From UBA2336 sp037443645 (lineage in GTDB: Bacteria > Bacteroidota > Bacteroidia > Cytophagales > Cyclobacteriaceae), in contig JBBINY010000003.1 in NCBI GenBank assembly GCA_037443645.1, forward strand, positions 1-64,000: DNA of 64,000 nt, read 5' to 3'. The notes beneath the pieces were generated by a model, which worked only from the letters and a program-made list of their open reading frames with translations, made no database searches and was not told the origin of the DNA. The position numbers were made by a program, and so were the translations under genes. The number at the start of each line of letters is the position of its first letter. The stretch's first letter is position 1. Below, piece after piece: positions 50,846 to 61,035 of the stretch.

Positions 50846-52277
50846 ACCGGATAATAAACGGGATCTCCACCTGTTGTTTGGAGCTGTTAACACCGTAGAT
50901 GTAACCCCGTCCTCTGAACTTTTCAAAAAAGTCAATCACCTCTTCCGGCTCTTTCACTTTTACGCGGTTAATGGCTATGATGGTAAAGTTTTCGGGTACT
51001 CCGATTTGCCTGAGCATGCTCCTGTCAGTCATCTTAAATACCTTAACGCCATAGTCAGTTGCTTCCAGTTGTGCGCCCAACGAGGCGGATGAGAAAATTT
51101 TCCGTTTCACAATTTCTGTAGTGCCTGATTTATTAACCAGCGTAACGGTTACCGTGGAGGGCTTGCCATCCCGCAAATACGTGAGGGAAAGCTTGTCGCC
51201 CGGATAGCGGTATGCCAGCTCTTCTTCAAATGTGCTCTGACTGTTCACATCGGAGGAATTGATTTTAACAATCACATCGCCCGGCTTCAATCCGGCTTTT
51301 ACAGCCGGTCCTTCCTTATCGAGGCTTTCAATCAGCACACCTTTAAAATTATCCACATCGGTTTTCAGGTCGTACTTTTTAGCATTCTGAAAATTATATT
51401 CGATTACATTTCCCCCGAACAGGGCTTTTTGAACAGCACCGTATTTAACAAGGTCATCAAATACCTTGCGGGCGATATCCACGGGAACAGCAAACGCATA
51501 GCCGGTATAACTGCCGGTGCGCGAGAGAATGGCCGTATTGATACCCACCAACTCACCGGTTTTATTTACAAGGGCCCCGCCACTGTTTCCCGGGTTAATG
51601 GCCGCATCGGTTTGGATGAAGGATTCAATCGGGAATTTACCTTCAAGAATGCCGATTCGCCTGCCCTTGGCACTTACAATACCGGCTGTTACGGTTGAAG
51701 AAAGCGAAAACGGATTTCCTACGGCCACGACCCATTCGCCCACCTGGATATTTTTGGACGAGCCCAGGGTAATGGCCGGCAAGTTTTGCTCATCAATTTT
51801 AAGCACCGCCAGGTCGGTTGAGGGATCTGTACCAATCAACTCAGCCGGGTAAACCTTCTTGTTATACGTCACCTCAATCCGTTCAGCGGCTTCAACCACA
51901 TGGTTGTTTGTAATAATGTATCCATCGCGGCTGAAGATTACACCCGAACCACTGCTAACCTGGGTTTGTGTGGTGGCACCGCCAAAGAACCAATCAAACG
52001 GAGAATAGGACGTGCCTTTAAAAATGCTGTTGATGTACACCACGCTGGGAATGGCTCTGTTGGCCGCTCCACTGAAATCGCTTGTTTCCAACAGGCTTGC
52101 CCGATTGGTAGGCTCCGAGATTGGTGCCGGGTAAGCAGGGGAATCATATTCAACAGTTGTGAATACGGTATCGGGCTTTGGCTCGCTGCCCGTTTTTTTT
52201 AGTAATAATTGAAAACTAACGTAGGCACCGGCCACACCCGCCAAAAAACCCACTGCGATTATTTTTAGTGTATTCAT
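50844..52277 (-). CDS. HtrA/DegP-family periplasmic serine protease
   Basis: A 477-residue protease with an N-terminal membrane anchor or signal (residues 5-25) and the catalytic triad in NNHVVEAAE (His), STDLAVLKI (Asp) and PGNSGGALVN (Ser). Two PDZ-like domains follow (residues about 290-370 and 385-475), the first with GLKPGDVIVKINSSDV. It degrades or refolds damaged envelope proteins. Its gene is divergent from a GH3-family gene, and a TATATTTG box on this strand at 52340-52347 may be its promoter. Confidence 0.93.
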   Translation of the reverse strand: MNTLKIIAVGFLAGVAGAYVSFQLLLKKTGSEPKPDTVFTTVEYDSPAYPAPISEPTNRASLLETSDFSGAANRAIPSVVYINSIFKGTSYSPFDWFFGGATTQTQVSSGSGVIFSRDGYIITNNHVVEAAERIEVTYNKKVYPAELIGTDPSTDLAVLKIDEQNLPAITLGSSKNIQVGEWVVAVGNPFSLSSTVTAGIVSAKGRRIGILEGKFPIESFIQTDAAINPGNSGGALVNKTGELVGINTAILSRTGSYTGYAFAVPVDIARKVFDDLVKYGAVQKALFGGNVIEYNFQNAKKYDLKTDVDNFKGVLIESLDKEGPAVKAGLKPGDVIVKINSSDVNSQSTFEEELAYRYPGDKLSLTYLRDGKPSTVTVTLVNKSGTTEIVKRKIFSSASLGAQLEATDYGVKVFKMTDRSMLRQIGVPENFTIIAINRVKVKEPEEVIDFFEKFRGRGYIYGVNSSKQQVEIPFIIR

Positions 52278-52339
52278 TGCTAGATTATTAATGATGATTT
52301 ATCAGAAGCAGCAAAAGTTGAGCCGCTCATTATTTTTTG

Positions 52340-52347
52340 CAAATATA
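52340..52347 (-). promoter_or_regulatory. Possible -7 box (TATATTTG) for htrA
   Basis: The minus strand reads TATATTTG, a perfect TAnnTTTG, about 63 bp ahead of the htrA start. No TTG element stands at the preferred distance, so the call is weak. Confidence 0.3.
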
Positions 52348-52375
52348 ATTCAACGCAAGGTTATGCTATGGAAGA

Positions 52376-52402
52376 TTGGCGCGAACAAATTCTTTACTTT
52401 TG
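52376..52402 (+). promoter_or_regulatory. Possible promoter for the GH3-family gene
   Basis: TTG at 52376-52378 and TACTTTTG at 52395-52402 (perfect TAnnTTTG) with a 16-bp gap, a bit short. The box lies 7 bp before the ATG at 52409, so the mRNA would be almost leaderless. Confidence 0.3.
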
Positions 52403-52408
52403 ACGGTT

Positions 52409-53905
52409 ATGGGAATCCGATCATTTTTTGCTAAGCCGATTGCTGCCTATGTTGCCGCCCAGACAAAAAAGTGGGCTGACCGGCCTGACGTTGTTCAACA
52501 ACAAACATTGAAGGAGCTTGTTAAAATTGCCAGCAAAACAGTTTTCGGAAAAGACCATGGATTTGATGGTATCCAATCGTACGCGGAATTCAGGCAACAG
52601 GTGCCCGTGCGCGATTATGAGGAACTGAAGCCTTACATCGATCGCATTTTAAAGGGCGAGGCCGATGTGCTGTGGAAGGGTAAACCCGCCTACCTGGCCA
52701 AAACCTCGGGCACTACTTCCGGAACCAAGTACATTCCTATTTCCCATGAATCGAAGTACAGTCACTTTACCAGCGCACGAAATGCAACGCTTGCGTATGT
52801 GCATGAAACGGGTAACGCTGCTTTTCTGGATGGCAATCTCATTTTTCTCTCCGGCAGCCCTGAACTGGAAAAAATTGCCGGCATAAAAACCGGACGCTTA
52901 TCCGGTATTTCCAATCACCTTGTCCCCGGTTACCTGCGTACCAACCAGAAGCCTTCTTATAAAACCAATTGCATTGAGGACTGGGAGGAAAAGCTGGAGC
53001 GAATAATCGATGAAACACTGCATGCCAACATGACCCTCATCTCGGGCATACCGCCCTGGGTGCAGATGTATTTCGATCGCATTCATTCACGGACGGGAAA
53101 AAAAATCAGAGACGTTTTCCCGAACTTCTCCGTGTTTGTTTATGGCGGAGTGAACTATGAACCGTACCGTGCAAAGCTGGAAGAGTCAATCGGGAAGAAA
53201 GTGGATTCCATAGAGACCTATCCGGCATCGGAGGGTTTTATTGCCTACCAGGATTCACAAACCGATCCCGGCCTGCTTCTCCTGCTCAACAACGGAATGT
53301 TTTTTGAATTTATTCCAGCTGAAGAGTATTTCAATGAAAACCCTCGCAGGCTGAGCATTGAAGAAGTGGAGCTGGGAAAGAACTACGCACTCATTATCAA
53401 CAGCAACGCGGGGTTGTGGGGCTATTCCATTGGCGACACCATAAAATTTGTTTCAAGGAATCCATACCGTTTGCTTGTAACCGGACGGATCAAGCATTTC
53501 ATATCCGCATTCGGAGAACATGTAATCGGAGAGGAAGTGGAAAAGGCCATGGAGGCTACCTGTCAAAAATTTAAGGAAGTTGAACTTACGGAATTCACGG
53601 TGGCCCCGCAGGTGAATCCATCCGAAGGATTGCCCCACCACGAATGGCTGATTGAATTTGGAAAAACTCCTTCTGACCCTGCTGCCTTTGCACTGGAACT
53701 GGATAACCAAATGCGCTCACTCAATGTTTATTACGATGATTTGATTACCGGTAGCATTCTTCGAACCTTAACGATTACGCCTCTTAAACCTGGAGCCTTC
53801 ATTGCCTATATGAAATCGCAGGGTAAATTAGGCGGACAAAACAAAGTTCCACGTCTTTCCAACGACCGGAGGATTGCCGATGAACTTAGTCATTATATCG
53901 CTTAA
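52409..53905 (+). CDS. GH3 family acyl-adenylating enzyme
   Basis: A 498-residue member of the GH3 (auxin-responsive) superfamily of acyl-acid amido synthetases. ATP-binding motifs: LAKTSGTTSGTKYIPISHES near residue 95-115 and ETYPASEGFIAYQ, then YSIGDTIKF. In plants these join amino acids to hormones; in Bacteroidota the substrate is unknown. I use the ATG at 52409 (MGIRSFFAKP) over an in-frame start 33 bases earlier, which lies in the promoter-like region. It is followed 8 bp later by dxr on the same strand, so the two may be cotranscribed. Confidence 0.87.
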   Translation: MGIRSFFAKPIAAYVAAQTKKWADRPDVVQQQTLKELVKIASKTVFGKDHGFDGIQSYAEFRQQVPVRDYEELKPYIDRILKGEADVLWKGKPAYLAKTSGTTSGTKYIPISHESKYSHFTSARNATLAYVHETGNAAFLDGNLIFLSGSPELEKIAGIKTGRLSGISNHLVPGYLRTNQKPSYKTNCIEDWEEKLERIIDETLHANMTLISGIPPWVQMYFDRIHSRTGKKIRDVFPNFSVFVYGGVNYEPYRAKLEESIGKKVDSIETYPASEGFIAYQDSQTDPGLLLLLNNGMFFEFIPAEEYFNENPRRLSIEEVELGKNYALIINSNAGLWGYSIGDTIKFVSRNPYRLLVTGRIKHFISAFGEHVIGEEVEKAMEATCQKFKEVELTEFTVAPQVNPSEGLPHHEWLIEFGKTPSDPAAFALELDNQMRSLNVYYDDLITGSILRTLTITPLKPGAFIAYMKSQGKLGGQNKVPRLSNDRRIADELSHYIA

Positions 53906-53913
53906 CGTATTTT

Positions 53914-55071
53914 GTGAGCACTAAAAAACATCTCGCCATTCTCGGATCAACTGGTTCTATCGGAACTCAGGCGTTGGAAGTTATCCGTAGCCATCCGGAT
54001 CAGTTTGCTGTGGAAGTGCTCACCGCTCAGAATAATGCAGCCTTGCTCATTGAACAGGCTCTCACTTTCAAGCCCAACGTGGTGGTAATAGGCAATGAAG
54101 ATCAGTATCAGCATGTGAAGGATGCGTTGAGCGCACATCCTGTTAAGGTGTACAGTGGTGATAATGCCCTTGCTTCGGTTGTACAAATGGACACGGTTGA
54201 CATGGTGCTTACCGCACTGGTTGGCTACTCCGGTCTCAGGCCTACCATCAAGGCTATTGAGGCCGGTAAGAACATTGCCCTGGCCAACAAGGAAACACTT
54301 GTAGTAGCAGGTGAACTGGTTACCTCGCTGGCCCGTGAAAAGGGAGTGAATATCTACCCGGTAGACTCGGAACACTCGGCCATCTTCCAATGCATGGTGG
54401 GTGAGTTTCATAACAAGATCGAGAAGATCATCCTCACGGCATCAGGCGGACCGTTTCGTGGAAAAAAGCGCGATGACCTTAAGTCGGTCACGAAAGCGCA
54501 GGCATTGAAACACCCGAACTGGAACATGGGTGCCAAGATTACGATTGATTCAGCCACACTGATGAACAAAGGCCTTGAAGTGATTGAAGCCAGGTGGCTG
54601 TTCGGACTCTCCCCGGAGCAGGTGGATGTGGTGGTGCATCCGCAGTCCATCATTCACTCGATGGTGCAGTTTGAGGATGGTTCCATCAAAGCCCAGATGG
54701 GCCTGCCCGACATGCGGTTGCCCATTCAGTTTGCGCTGAGTTACCCTGACCGGTATTTATCGGATTTCCCTCGTTTCGACTTTGGCAATTACCCGCAGCT
54801 TACGTTCGAAAAGCCCGATATGGAAACTTTTCGTAATCTTGCACTCGCATTTGAGGCGTTGAAACGCGGTGGTAATATGCCCTGCGTGCTCAATGCGGCA
54901 AATGAAGTAGCCGTAGCGCAATTTCTGATCGAAAAGATTGGTTTTCTGGAAATGTCGGCAATTGTGGAACGATGCCTCGAAAAAATTGATTATATCCGTA
55001 ATCCTGCTTACTCGGATTACGTTGAAACAGACAAAATAACCCGTATAAAAGCACTCGAATTTTGTAACTGA
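53914..55071 (+). CDS. dxr: 1-deoxy-D-xylulose-5-phosphate reductoisomerase
   Basis: A 385-residue enzyme of the MEP isoprenoid pathway. The NADPH loop LGSTGSIGTQALEVI is at residues about 10-24; the metal site lies in VDSEHSAIFQC, and the substrate loop in KITIDSATLMNKGLEVIEA and NPQSIIHS-like (HPQSIIHSMV). The start is GTG at 53914; no ATG is in frame nearby. Its stop codon overlaps the rseP ATG by one base. Confidence 0.96.
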   Translation: MSTKKHLAILGSTGSIGTQALEVIRSHPDQFAVEVLTAQNNAALLIEQALTFKPNVVVIGNEDQYQHVKDALSAHPVKVYSGDNALASVVQMDTVDMVLTALVGYSGLRPTIKAIEAGKNIALANKETLVVAGELVTSLAREKGVNIYPVDSEHSAIFQCMVGEFHNKIEKIILTASGGPFRGKKRDDLKSVTKAQALKHPNWNMGAKITIDSATLMNKGLEVIEARWLFGLSPEQVDVVVHPQSIIHSMVQFEDGSIKAQMGLPDMRLPIQFALSYPDRYLSDFPRFDFGNYPQLTFEKPDMETFRNLALAFEALKRGGNMPCVLNAANEVAVAQFLIEKIGFLEMSAIVERCLEKIDYIRNPAYSDYVETDKITRIKALEFCN

Positions 55072-56414
55072 TGGATTGGATGATTTCGCTTGCCCAGCTT
55101 CTGCTGAGCATTTCTATCTTAGTAGCCGTTCACGAAATGGGCCACCTGTTAGCAGCCAAATATTTTGGTATGCGGGTTGAACAATTTTCAATTGGGTTTC
55201 CCCCTAAAATCTGGTCGTTCAAAAGAGGCGACACAGAATATGCCATAAGTGCTATTCCACTTGGTGGGTATGTGAAAATATCGGGAATGATTGACGAGTC
55301 GCTGGATACCGAAGCGATGAAGCAGGAGCCTCAACCCTGGGAGTTCAGGTCTAAACCAGCCTGGCAGCGGCTGATCGTTATGCTTGGCGGAATCATTGTT
55401 AACGTGCTGGTGGGCATCCTGATTTTCATCGGCATTACGTACGTCTATGGCGATTCATACCTGCTCAAAGATAAAATCAACGAGCATGGCGGATTTGCCG
55501 TTGGTGCTGCCGGTGAAAGCATCGGGCTGCAAACCGGTGATCAGATTGTTAAAATAAATGGAAATGACTACCGCTATTTTCAGGACCTTGTAAATCCGAG
55601 TAACCTGCTGGCCGATAATGCTACCTACACGGTGCAACGCAACGGGGAAGAAATCGTAATTTCCATTCCGCCAGACTTTATCCAGAAATTCAATCGCAAG
55701 GATGGGCTTACTAATTTTTTGTGGTACCGGTTTCCTTCAATTGTTGAGGAAGTGGCCCCGGGCTCTGTTGCAGCGAGGGTTGGTCTGCAAAAGGGTGATG
55801 TACTTAAAAAAGTAAACGGCCAGCCGGTTTATTACCATGACGAAGTGACCAAACTGGTTCGCTCACGCTCCGACTCGGTAAGCTTTACTGTTGAGCGCGA
55901 GGGCAGGTTGCTATCGTTTAGTGAAATGTTTTCGGGTCAGCAGGCCATTGGCTTTTATGCGCAAATGCCCACTGCATTTTTGAATGAAGCGGAAGAACGG
56001 ATTCAATATGGACTTCTTGAATCCATCCCCCTTGGAACAACCCGCGCGTTCACCACACTGGTGGTTCAGGTAAAGGCATTCGGTAAAATTATTTCGGGCG
56101 TGCTCTCTCCGAAGGAATCCCTGTCGGGTCCCATCGGAATAATGCAGGCGTTTGGGCGTACGTGGGACTGGGAGCGTTTCTGGTCCTTAACCGGTGTACT
56201 TTCGCTGGTGCTCGCGTTTATGAACCTGCTGCCGATTCCGGCATTGGATGGCGGGCATGTTATGTTTTTGGGTTATGAGATTATTTCGCGCAGAAAGCCA
56301 TCCGATAAATTCCTGGAGCGCGCTCAGAAGGTGGGCATGGTGTTTTTACTTACGCTGATGGTGCTGATTTTTGCCAATGACATCATCAAGCTGGTTAGCA
56401 ACCTGTCGCAATAG
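55071..56414 (+). CDS. rseP: Site-2 intramembrane protease RseP
   Basis: A 447-residue intramembrane zinc metalloprotease. HEMGH (His21, Glu22, His25) is in the first helix and ALDGGH in the second catalytic helix; two PDZ domains lie between (GLQTGDQIVKING and GLQKGDVLKKVNG). It cleaves anti-sigma factors or signal-peptide remnants after a first cut. Coupled to dxr by a one-base overlap, a pairing frequent in Bacteroidota. Confidence 0.95.
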   Translation: MDWMISLAQLLLSISILVAVHEMGHLLAAKYFGMRVEQFSIGFPPKIWSFKRGDTEYAISAIPLGGYVKISGMIDESLDTEAMKQEPQPWEFRSKPAWQRLIVMLGGIIVNVLVGILIFIGITYVYGDSYLLKDKINEHGGFAVGAAGESIGLQTGDQIVKINGNDYRYFQDLVNPSNLLADNATYTVQRNGEEIVISIPPDFIQKFNRKDGLTNFLWYRFPSIVEEVAPGSVAARVGLQKGDVLKKVNGQPVYYHDEVTKLVRSRSDSVSFTVEREGRLLSFSEMFSGQQAIGFYAQMPTAFLNEAEERIQYGLLESIPLGTTRAFTTLVVQVKAFGKIISGVLSPKESLSGPIGIMQAFGRTWDWERFWSLTGVLSLVLAFMNLLPIPALDGGHVMFLGYEIISRRKPSDKFLERAQKVGMVFLLTLMVLIFANDIIKLVSNLSQ

Positions 56415-56415
56415 C

Positions 56416-58392
56416 TCAATGGTCGGATGAGATTTTGATTACTTCAAACTCTACCCTACGGTTTAACCTTCTATCTTCCTCGGTTTTTTCCTGAACGATC
56501 GGTTTTGATCCGCCATATCCGGTTGCAGAAATGCGCTGAGAGCTGATCGTGTACGTATACGTAAGGTATGCCTTAATGGCATCGGCACGGGCCTGTGAAA
56601 GCCTGAGGTTTGCATCCGGTTTTCCTTCCGAGTCGGTGTGTCCGCTGATTACCAGCCGGAGATTAGGATGATCAATCAGAAAATTCGCGAGTTTGTTCAG
56701 ATCGCTGTGCATGGTTGGCAGGATGTCAGCTTTTCCGCTTTCAAACTCCAGCGATTTAAAGGCAATCTTGCTCTCCAGCGGCTCCGTTTGTTTATTAATC
56801 TCCAGGTCGCCATCCATAAAAAAGATTTCCTCAATGCGAAAGAAATCATCGCCCTGGATGATCAGCAGGTAGTTGCGTTTGTTGATCAGGTGGAAGTCAA
56901 AACTTCCGTCAGGCCGAAGGAATTTAGGTGCAACCTCCACACCATAGTCCAAGTCAATTATTGAGACAATCCCCTTCATGGGGTTGCCGGTCTGGCTGTT
57001 GGTTAACGTACCCTTTAATTGGGCAACGGCTTCGGGTTTCGCCTCCATGGGTACCGGAAAGGAGAAGAGGTCGAGATTTTTTGGATCATCACTTTCCGAG
57101 CGGGCATAGAACAACTCTTTTGATTGTGAATCGATCGTGAAATAATATTCGCTTCCGGGTCCGTTCACCAGTGGCCCGATGTTTTTGGGCTCACCCCATT
57201 GGTTGTCCTGTTTGTAGGATTTATAGATATCAAAGTCGCCAAAGTTGAGCGGGTGCCCGTTTGAACTGAAATACAATACATTGAACCGGTGATGAAAGAA
57301 AGGGCTTACTTCGGCCTGGCGGGTGTTGATGATGGGCCCGATATTCTGAGCCTTTTGCCAGTTGCCGTTGGCATCTTTAACCGAAAAGTAAATATCGGTT
57401 TGACCGAAACCGCCAGCCCGGTCAGAAACAAAAAAGAGTGTATCGCCCGAATGGGAGAGCGAGGGGTGTGAATCCCAGTAGATCGAATTGATGGCAGGGC
57501 CCAGGTTGCGTACATTACCCCACGACTTATCGGGCAATAAATCGGCTACAAAAATATCGCAGTCGCCTTTCGGCTCTGTTTTGCAGCGTGCGAAGTACAG
57601 ATGCTTTCCATCGTGACTCAGGCAGGCTGACCCTTCGTTGTCGCTCGTGTTAATATTCTTAAACTCCTGGGCATCCATCCACAAACCGAATTCGCGAACG
57701 CTGAAGAACAGGTCCTCATCGTATTTCCGTTCAATCAGGCTGGCATGTATATTTCGCTTGCTGGTAAAGAGCAGCAGCGTATCAACATTGCCAATGGTTG
57801 GGGCATAATCCTCTTTGGGGGAGTTAATGCCAATGCCCATGTTGAGCAGTATGCCATGTGGCGGCCTCAGTGTATCAATTTCTTTCCGGTATTCAACCAA
57901 CTGGTAATATTGATCTAACGGCACAAAATAATCGCGCTGATTTTCGGTGAGTACATCATACTCGTATTGAATTTTTTTAAGGTCGGCATTTGGATGATGA
58001 TGCTTGAGCGCAAGTTTATAAAGCAACACCGACTCGCCTTTGGGGCCATGTTTTTCTGCAAGCCGGGCCAGTTGCCACAACATGGAAGTATTTTTCGAAA
58101 AATTTTCGATACCAAAATTATGGACGTAAGCGCGAAGTTCTTGGTAGAGCGACTCACCGGCAAACGATGCTTCCAACTGGCGAATGCGGTTAAGTTTTTC
58201 GTGGTCGGAGTAGTATATAATTTTATTGATGTTTGGGAAGGTGAAAATGTCAGATTGGCTGTAGGTTGTCAGGCTATCGTTCAGTTGTACCACACCTGCG
58301 CTCTTCAATTTTTCTTTTTTCTTTTGCGCATGCACAGGGATAAGGGCAAGCAGGCAAATACTGATAAAACAGTTAAAAAAATAGGTTTTCAC
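56416..58392 (-). CDS. OmpA-family protein with TPR-like, PD40 propeller and CRD domains (PorE-like architecture)
   Basis: A 658-residue exported protein. The start is GTG at 58392, because it leads straight into a signal peptide (KTYFFNCFISICLLALIPVHAQ); an in-frame ATG 156 bases upstream overlaps the lon leader. Domain order: helical TPR-like region (about 60-190), WD40/PD40 repeats (about 200-480; SLSHSGDTLFFVSDRAGGFG, NVLYFSSNGHP), a carboxypeptidase-regulatory-like domain (about 500-540) and an OmpA peptidoglycan-binding domain (about 550-655; VISGHTDSEGKPDANLRLSQ). This order is that of T9SS PorE, but PorE is a lipoprotein and no lipobox is seen, and many paralogues exist. Confidence 0.8.
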   Translation of the reverse strand: MKTYFFNCFISICLLALIPVHAQKKKEKLKSAGVVQLNDSLTTYSQSDIFTFPNINKIIYYSDHEKLNRIRQLEASFAGESLYQELRAYVHNFGIENFSKNTSMLWQLARLAEKHGPKGESVLLYKLALKHHHPNADLKKIQYEYDVLTENQRDYFVPLDQYYQLVEYRKEIDTLRPPHGILLNMGIGINSPKEDYAPTIGNVDTLLLFTSKRNIHASLIERKYDEDLFFSVREFGLWMDAQEFKNINTSDNEGSACLSHDGKHLYFARCKTEPKGDCDIFVADLLPDKSWGNVRNLGPAINSIYWDSHPSLSHSGDTLFFVSDRAGGFGQTDIYFSVKDANGNWQKAQNIGPIINTRQAEVSPFFHHRFNVLYFSSNGHPLNFGDFDIYKSYKQDNQWGEPKNIGPLVNGPGSEYYFTIDSQSKELFYARSESDDPKNLDLFSFPVPMEAKPEAVAQLKGTLTNSQTGNPMKGIVSIIDLDYGVEVAPKFLRPDGSFDFHLINKRNYLLIIQGDDFFRIEEIFFMDGDLEINKQTEPLESKIAFKSLEFESGKADILPTMHSDLNKLANFLIDHPNLRLVISGHTDSEGKPDANLRLSQARADAIKAYLTYTYTISSQRISATGYGGSKPIVQEKTEEDRRLNRRVEFEVIKISSDH

Positions 58393-58546
58393 GCAAGCCA
58401 GATTAACTGAAGAACTGGTATTCAATAAAGTTGAGACAATTTTGCTTCTTTTACAACGTATTGGCATTGCTATTGTCAAGGTATTGCCTCTATATTCAAT
58501 AGACACGGAAGGCTGATACAGGATGCCAATTTGACACTGCACGTTC

Positions 58547-61003
58547 ATGTTTAAAAATATGCCAATACAACTCGTTCAGGATGACAGCGATGAACTGATC
58601 CAAATGATAAATCCTGAACAGGAGAGTGATCTTAAACCTGAAGACCTGGCCGATGAACTCTCCATTTTACCGATAAAGAATACGGTGCTTTTTCCGGGTG
58701 TGGTAATTCCCATTACGGTAGGCAGGCAAAAATCCATTAAACTGGTAAAGAAGGCTTACCAGGGCAACCGTATCATTGGTGTGGTTGCTCAAAAGAACGC
58801 GCAGTCCGAGGAGCCTTCAACCGATGAGTTGTACCGCACCGGGTCGGTTGCGCGAATCATCAAAATGATTGTATTGCCTGATGGAAACACCACCATCATC
58901 ATCCAGGGTAAAAACCGTTTTCATGTAACCGATTTTGTTCAGGAGGAACCGTGGCTCACTGCCCGGGTTGCGCTGCAGCGCGAGGCGCCCCTGGAGTTAA
59001 CAAAGGAAGGAAAGGCATTGGTGCAGTCGCTGAAAGAATCGGCCTTTAAGATTCTGAAACTTAACCCTGAAATTCCACAGGAGGCACAAATTGCTTTGGA
59101 TAACATTCAGAGCGTTCCCTTTCTGATTCATTTCCTATCGTCTAACCTGAATGTAGACGTTGCCGATAAGCAGAAAATCCTTGAAACCGAGAACATCGTT
59201 GACCGCGGCACGCTGCTCCTGCAGTTTATGTTGCGGGAAATCCAGATGCTTGAAATCAAAAATGAGATTCAAAAGAAAGTTCACACCGATATTGACCAAC
59301 AGCAGCGCGATTACTTCTTAAGGCAGCAAATAAAAGTGCTGCAGGATGAACTGGGCTACGATACACCCGACAAGGAAATTGAAGTACTCCGCAAAAAGGG
59401 CGAACAGAAGAAATGGGCAAAGGCTGTTTCTGATCATTTTAATAAAGAGCTTGACAAACTCCTTCGAATCAATCCGCAGGCTGCCGAGTATCCGGTGGTA
59501 ATGAACTATGTGGAGTTTATGCTGGAGTTGCCCTGGGGAGAATACACGCTAGATGATTTTGATCTGAAACGGGCGCGTAAAATTCTGGATACCGATCACT
59601 TTGGCCTGGAGAAAGTGAAAACCCGCATTCTGGAGTATCTGGCTGTTCTGAAATTGAAACAGGATATGAAGGGACCAATCCTGTGCTTGTATGGCCCTCC
59701 GGGTGTTGGTAAAACATCACTCGGCCGTTCCATTGCCAGGGCATTAGGGCGTAAGTATGTACGCATGTCATTGGGGGGAGTGCACGATGAGGCCGAAATA
59801 CGGGGTCATCGCAAAACCTATGTTGGTGCCATGCCGGGTAAGATTTTACAGAACATCAAAAAGTCGCAATCGTCAAACCCGGTATTTATTCTTGATGAAA
59901 TTGACAAGGTGCGTTCCGACTTTCGTGGCGATCCGTCATCGGCTCTGCTTGAGGTTCTGGATCCTGAGCAGAACAGTACGTTTGGCGATAACTACCTGGA
60001 GGTAGAGTATGATTTATCCAAAGTGCTGTTCATTGCAACGGCAAATTCGCTTGACACCATCCATCCGGCCTTGCGCGACCGGATGGAGATCATTGAAATA
60101 ACCGGATACACACTGGAGGAAAAAACAGAAATAGCTCTTCGCCACCTGGTGCCCAAACAACTGGCCGAACACGGGCTGAAGGAGGCCGACTGTAAGTTTA
60201 CCCGCAAGACCATTGCAAAAATTATTGATCAGTATACCCGCGAATCGGGGGTTCGGAACCTGGAGCGAAAAATCGGTGCGATCATCCGGCATACGGCCAA
60301 ATCGGTTGCTATGGAAGAGTCCTATTCCAAAGTGGTTGACGATAAGATTATCCGTAAGGCGCTGGGCCCTGAAATTTTTGATGAGGAACTTTACCAGGGC
60401 AATGACATTGCCGGGGTGGTTACAGGCCTTGCGTGGACGCAGGCAGGTGGAGAAATTTTATTTGTTGAATCGAGTCTAAGTAAGGGCAAAGGTGTGCTTA
60501 CCCTGTCGGGCCAGCTTGGTGATGTGATGAAGGAATCGGCCATGGCCGCACTCTCTTACCTTAAATCAAATGCTGATAGCCTGGGAATTGATCCCCGGAT
60601 TTTTCAACAATACGATCTGCATGTGCATGTACCGGCTGGGGCTGTGCCGAAAGATGGGCCATCGGCCGGCATCACCATGTTTACCTCACTGGCCTCAATC
60701 TATACTCAGCGCAAAGTGAAAGCCCGGGTGGCCATGTCCGGTGAAATTACCCTGCGTGGTAAGGTGCTGCCCGTGGGTGGCATTAAGGAGAAAATACTGG
60801 CGGCAAAGCGCAGCGGAATCAAGGAGATAATTCTTAGCGGTAAGAATAAACGCGATATTGATGAAATCGAAAAGACTTACCTGAAGGGTCTGCGGTTTCA
60901 CTTTGTGGATACCGTTGATCAGGTACTGAAAATTGCCTTGATGAAAGAAAAAGTTGTGCATCCTATCCGGTTCGTCCTTTCCGATCACCAGCCTAAAGGC
61001 TGA
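58547..61003 (+). CDS. lon: ATP-dependent protease Lon
   Basis: An 818-residue protease. The LON substrate domain (residues about 35-240) begins LPIKNTVLFPGVVIPITVGR; the AAA+ part has Walker A GPPGVGKTSLGRS and Walker B NPVFILDEIDKV; the proteolytic domain has the catalytic Ser in PKDGPSAGITMFTS and the Lys in GGIKEKILAAKRSG. It degrades misfolded and regulatory proteins in the cytoplasm. A Met at residue 5 is an alternative start. It is divergent from the OmpA-family gene. Confidence 0.96.
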   Translation: MFKNMPIQLVQDDSDELIQMINPEQESDLKPEDLADELSILPIKNTVLFPGVVIPITVGRQKSIKLVKKAYQGNRIIGVVAQKNAQSEEPSTDELYRTGSVARIIKMIVLPDGNTTIIIQGKNRFHVTDFVQEEPWLTARVALQREAPLELTKEGKALVQSLKESAFKILKLNPEIPQEAQIALDNIQSVPFLIHFLSSNLNVDVADKQKILETENIVDRGTLLLQFMLREIQMLEIKNEIQKKVHTDIDQQQRDYFLRQQIKVLQDELGYDTPDKEIEVLRKKGEQKKWAKAVSDHFNKELDKLLRINPQAAEYPVVMNYVEFMLELPWGEYTLDDFDLKRARKILDTDHFGLEKVKTRILEYLAVLKLKQDMKGPILCLYGPPGVGKTSLGRSIARALGRKYVRMSLGGVHDEAEIRGHRKTYVGAMPGKILQNIKKSQSSNPVFILDEIDKVRSDFRGDPSSALLEVLDPEQNSTFGDNYLEVEYDLSKVLFIATANSLDTIHPALRDRMEIIEITGYTLEEKTEIALRHLVPKQLAEHGLKEADCKFTRKTIAKIIDQYTRESGVRNLERKIGAIIRHTAKSVAMEESYSKVVDDKIIRKALGPEIFDEELYQGNDIAGVVTGLAWTQAGGEILFVESSLSKGKGVLTLSGQLGDVMKESAMAALSYLKSNADSLGIDPRIFQQYDLHVHVPAGAVPKDGPSAGITMFTSLASIYTQRKVKARVAMSGEITLRGKVLPVGGIKEKILAAKRSGIKEIILSGKNKRDIDEIEKTYLKGLRFHFVDTVDQVLKIALMKEKVVHPIRFVLSDHQPKG

Positions 61004-61035
61004 AAGTCAGCAAAAATTTAAGTAGCCTTGCAAGG

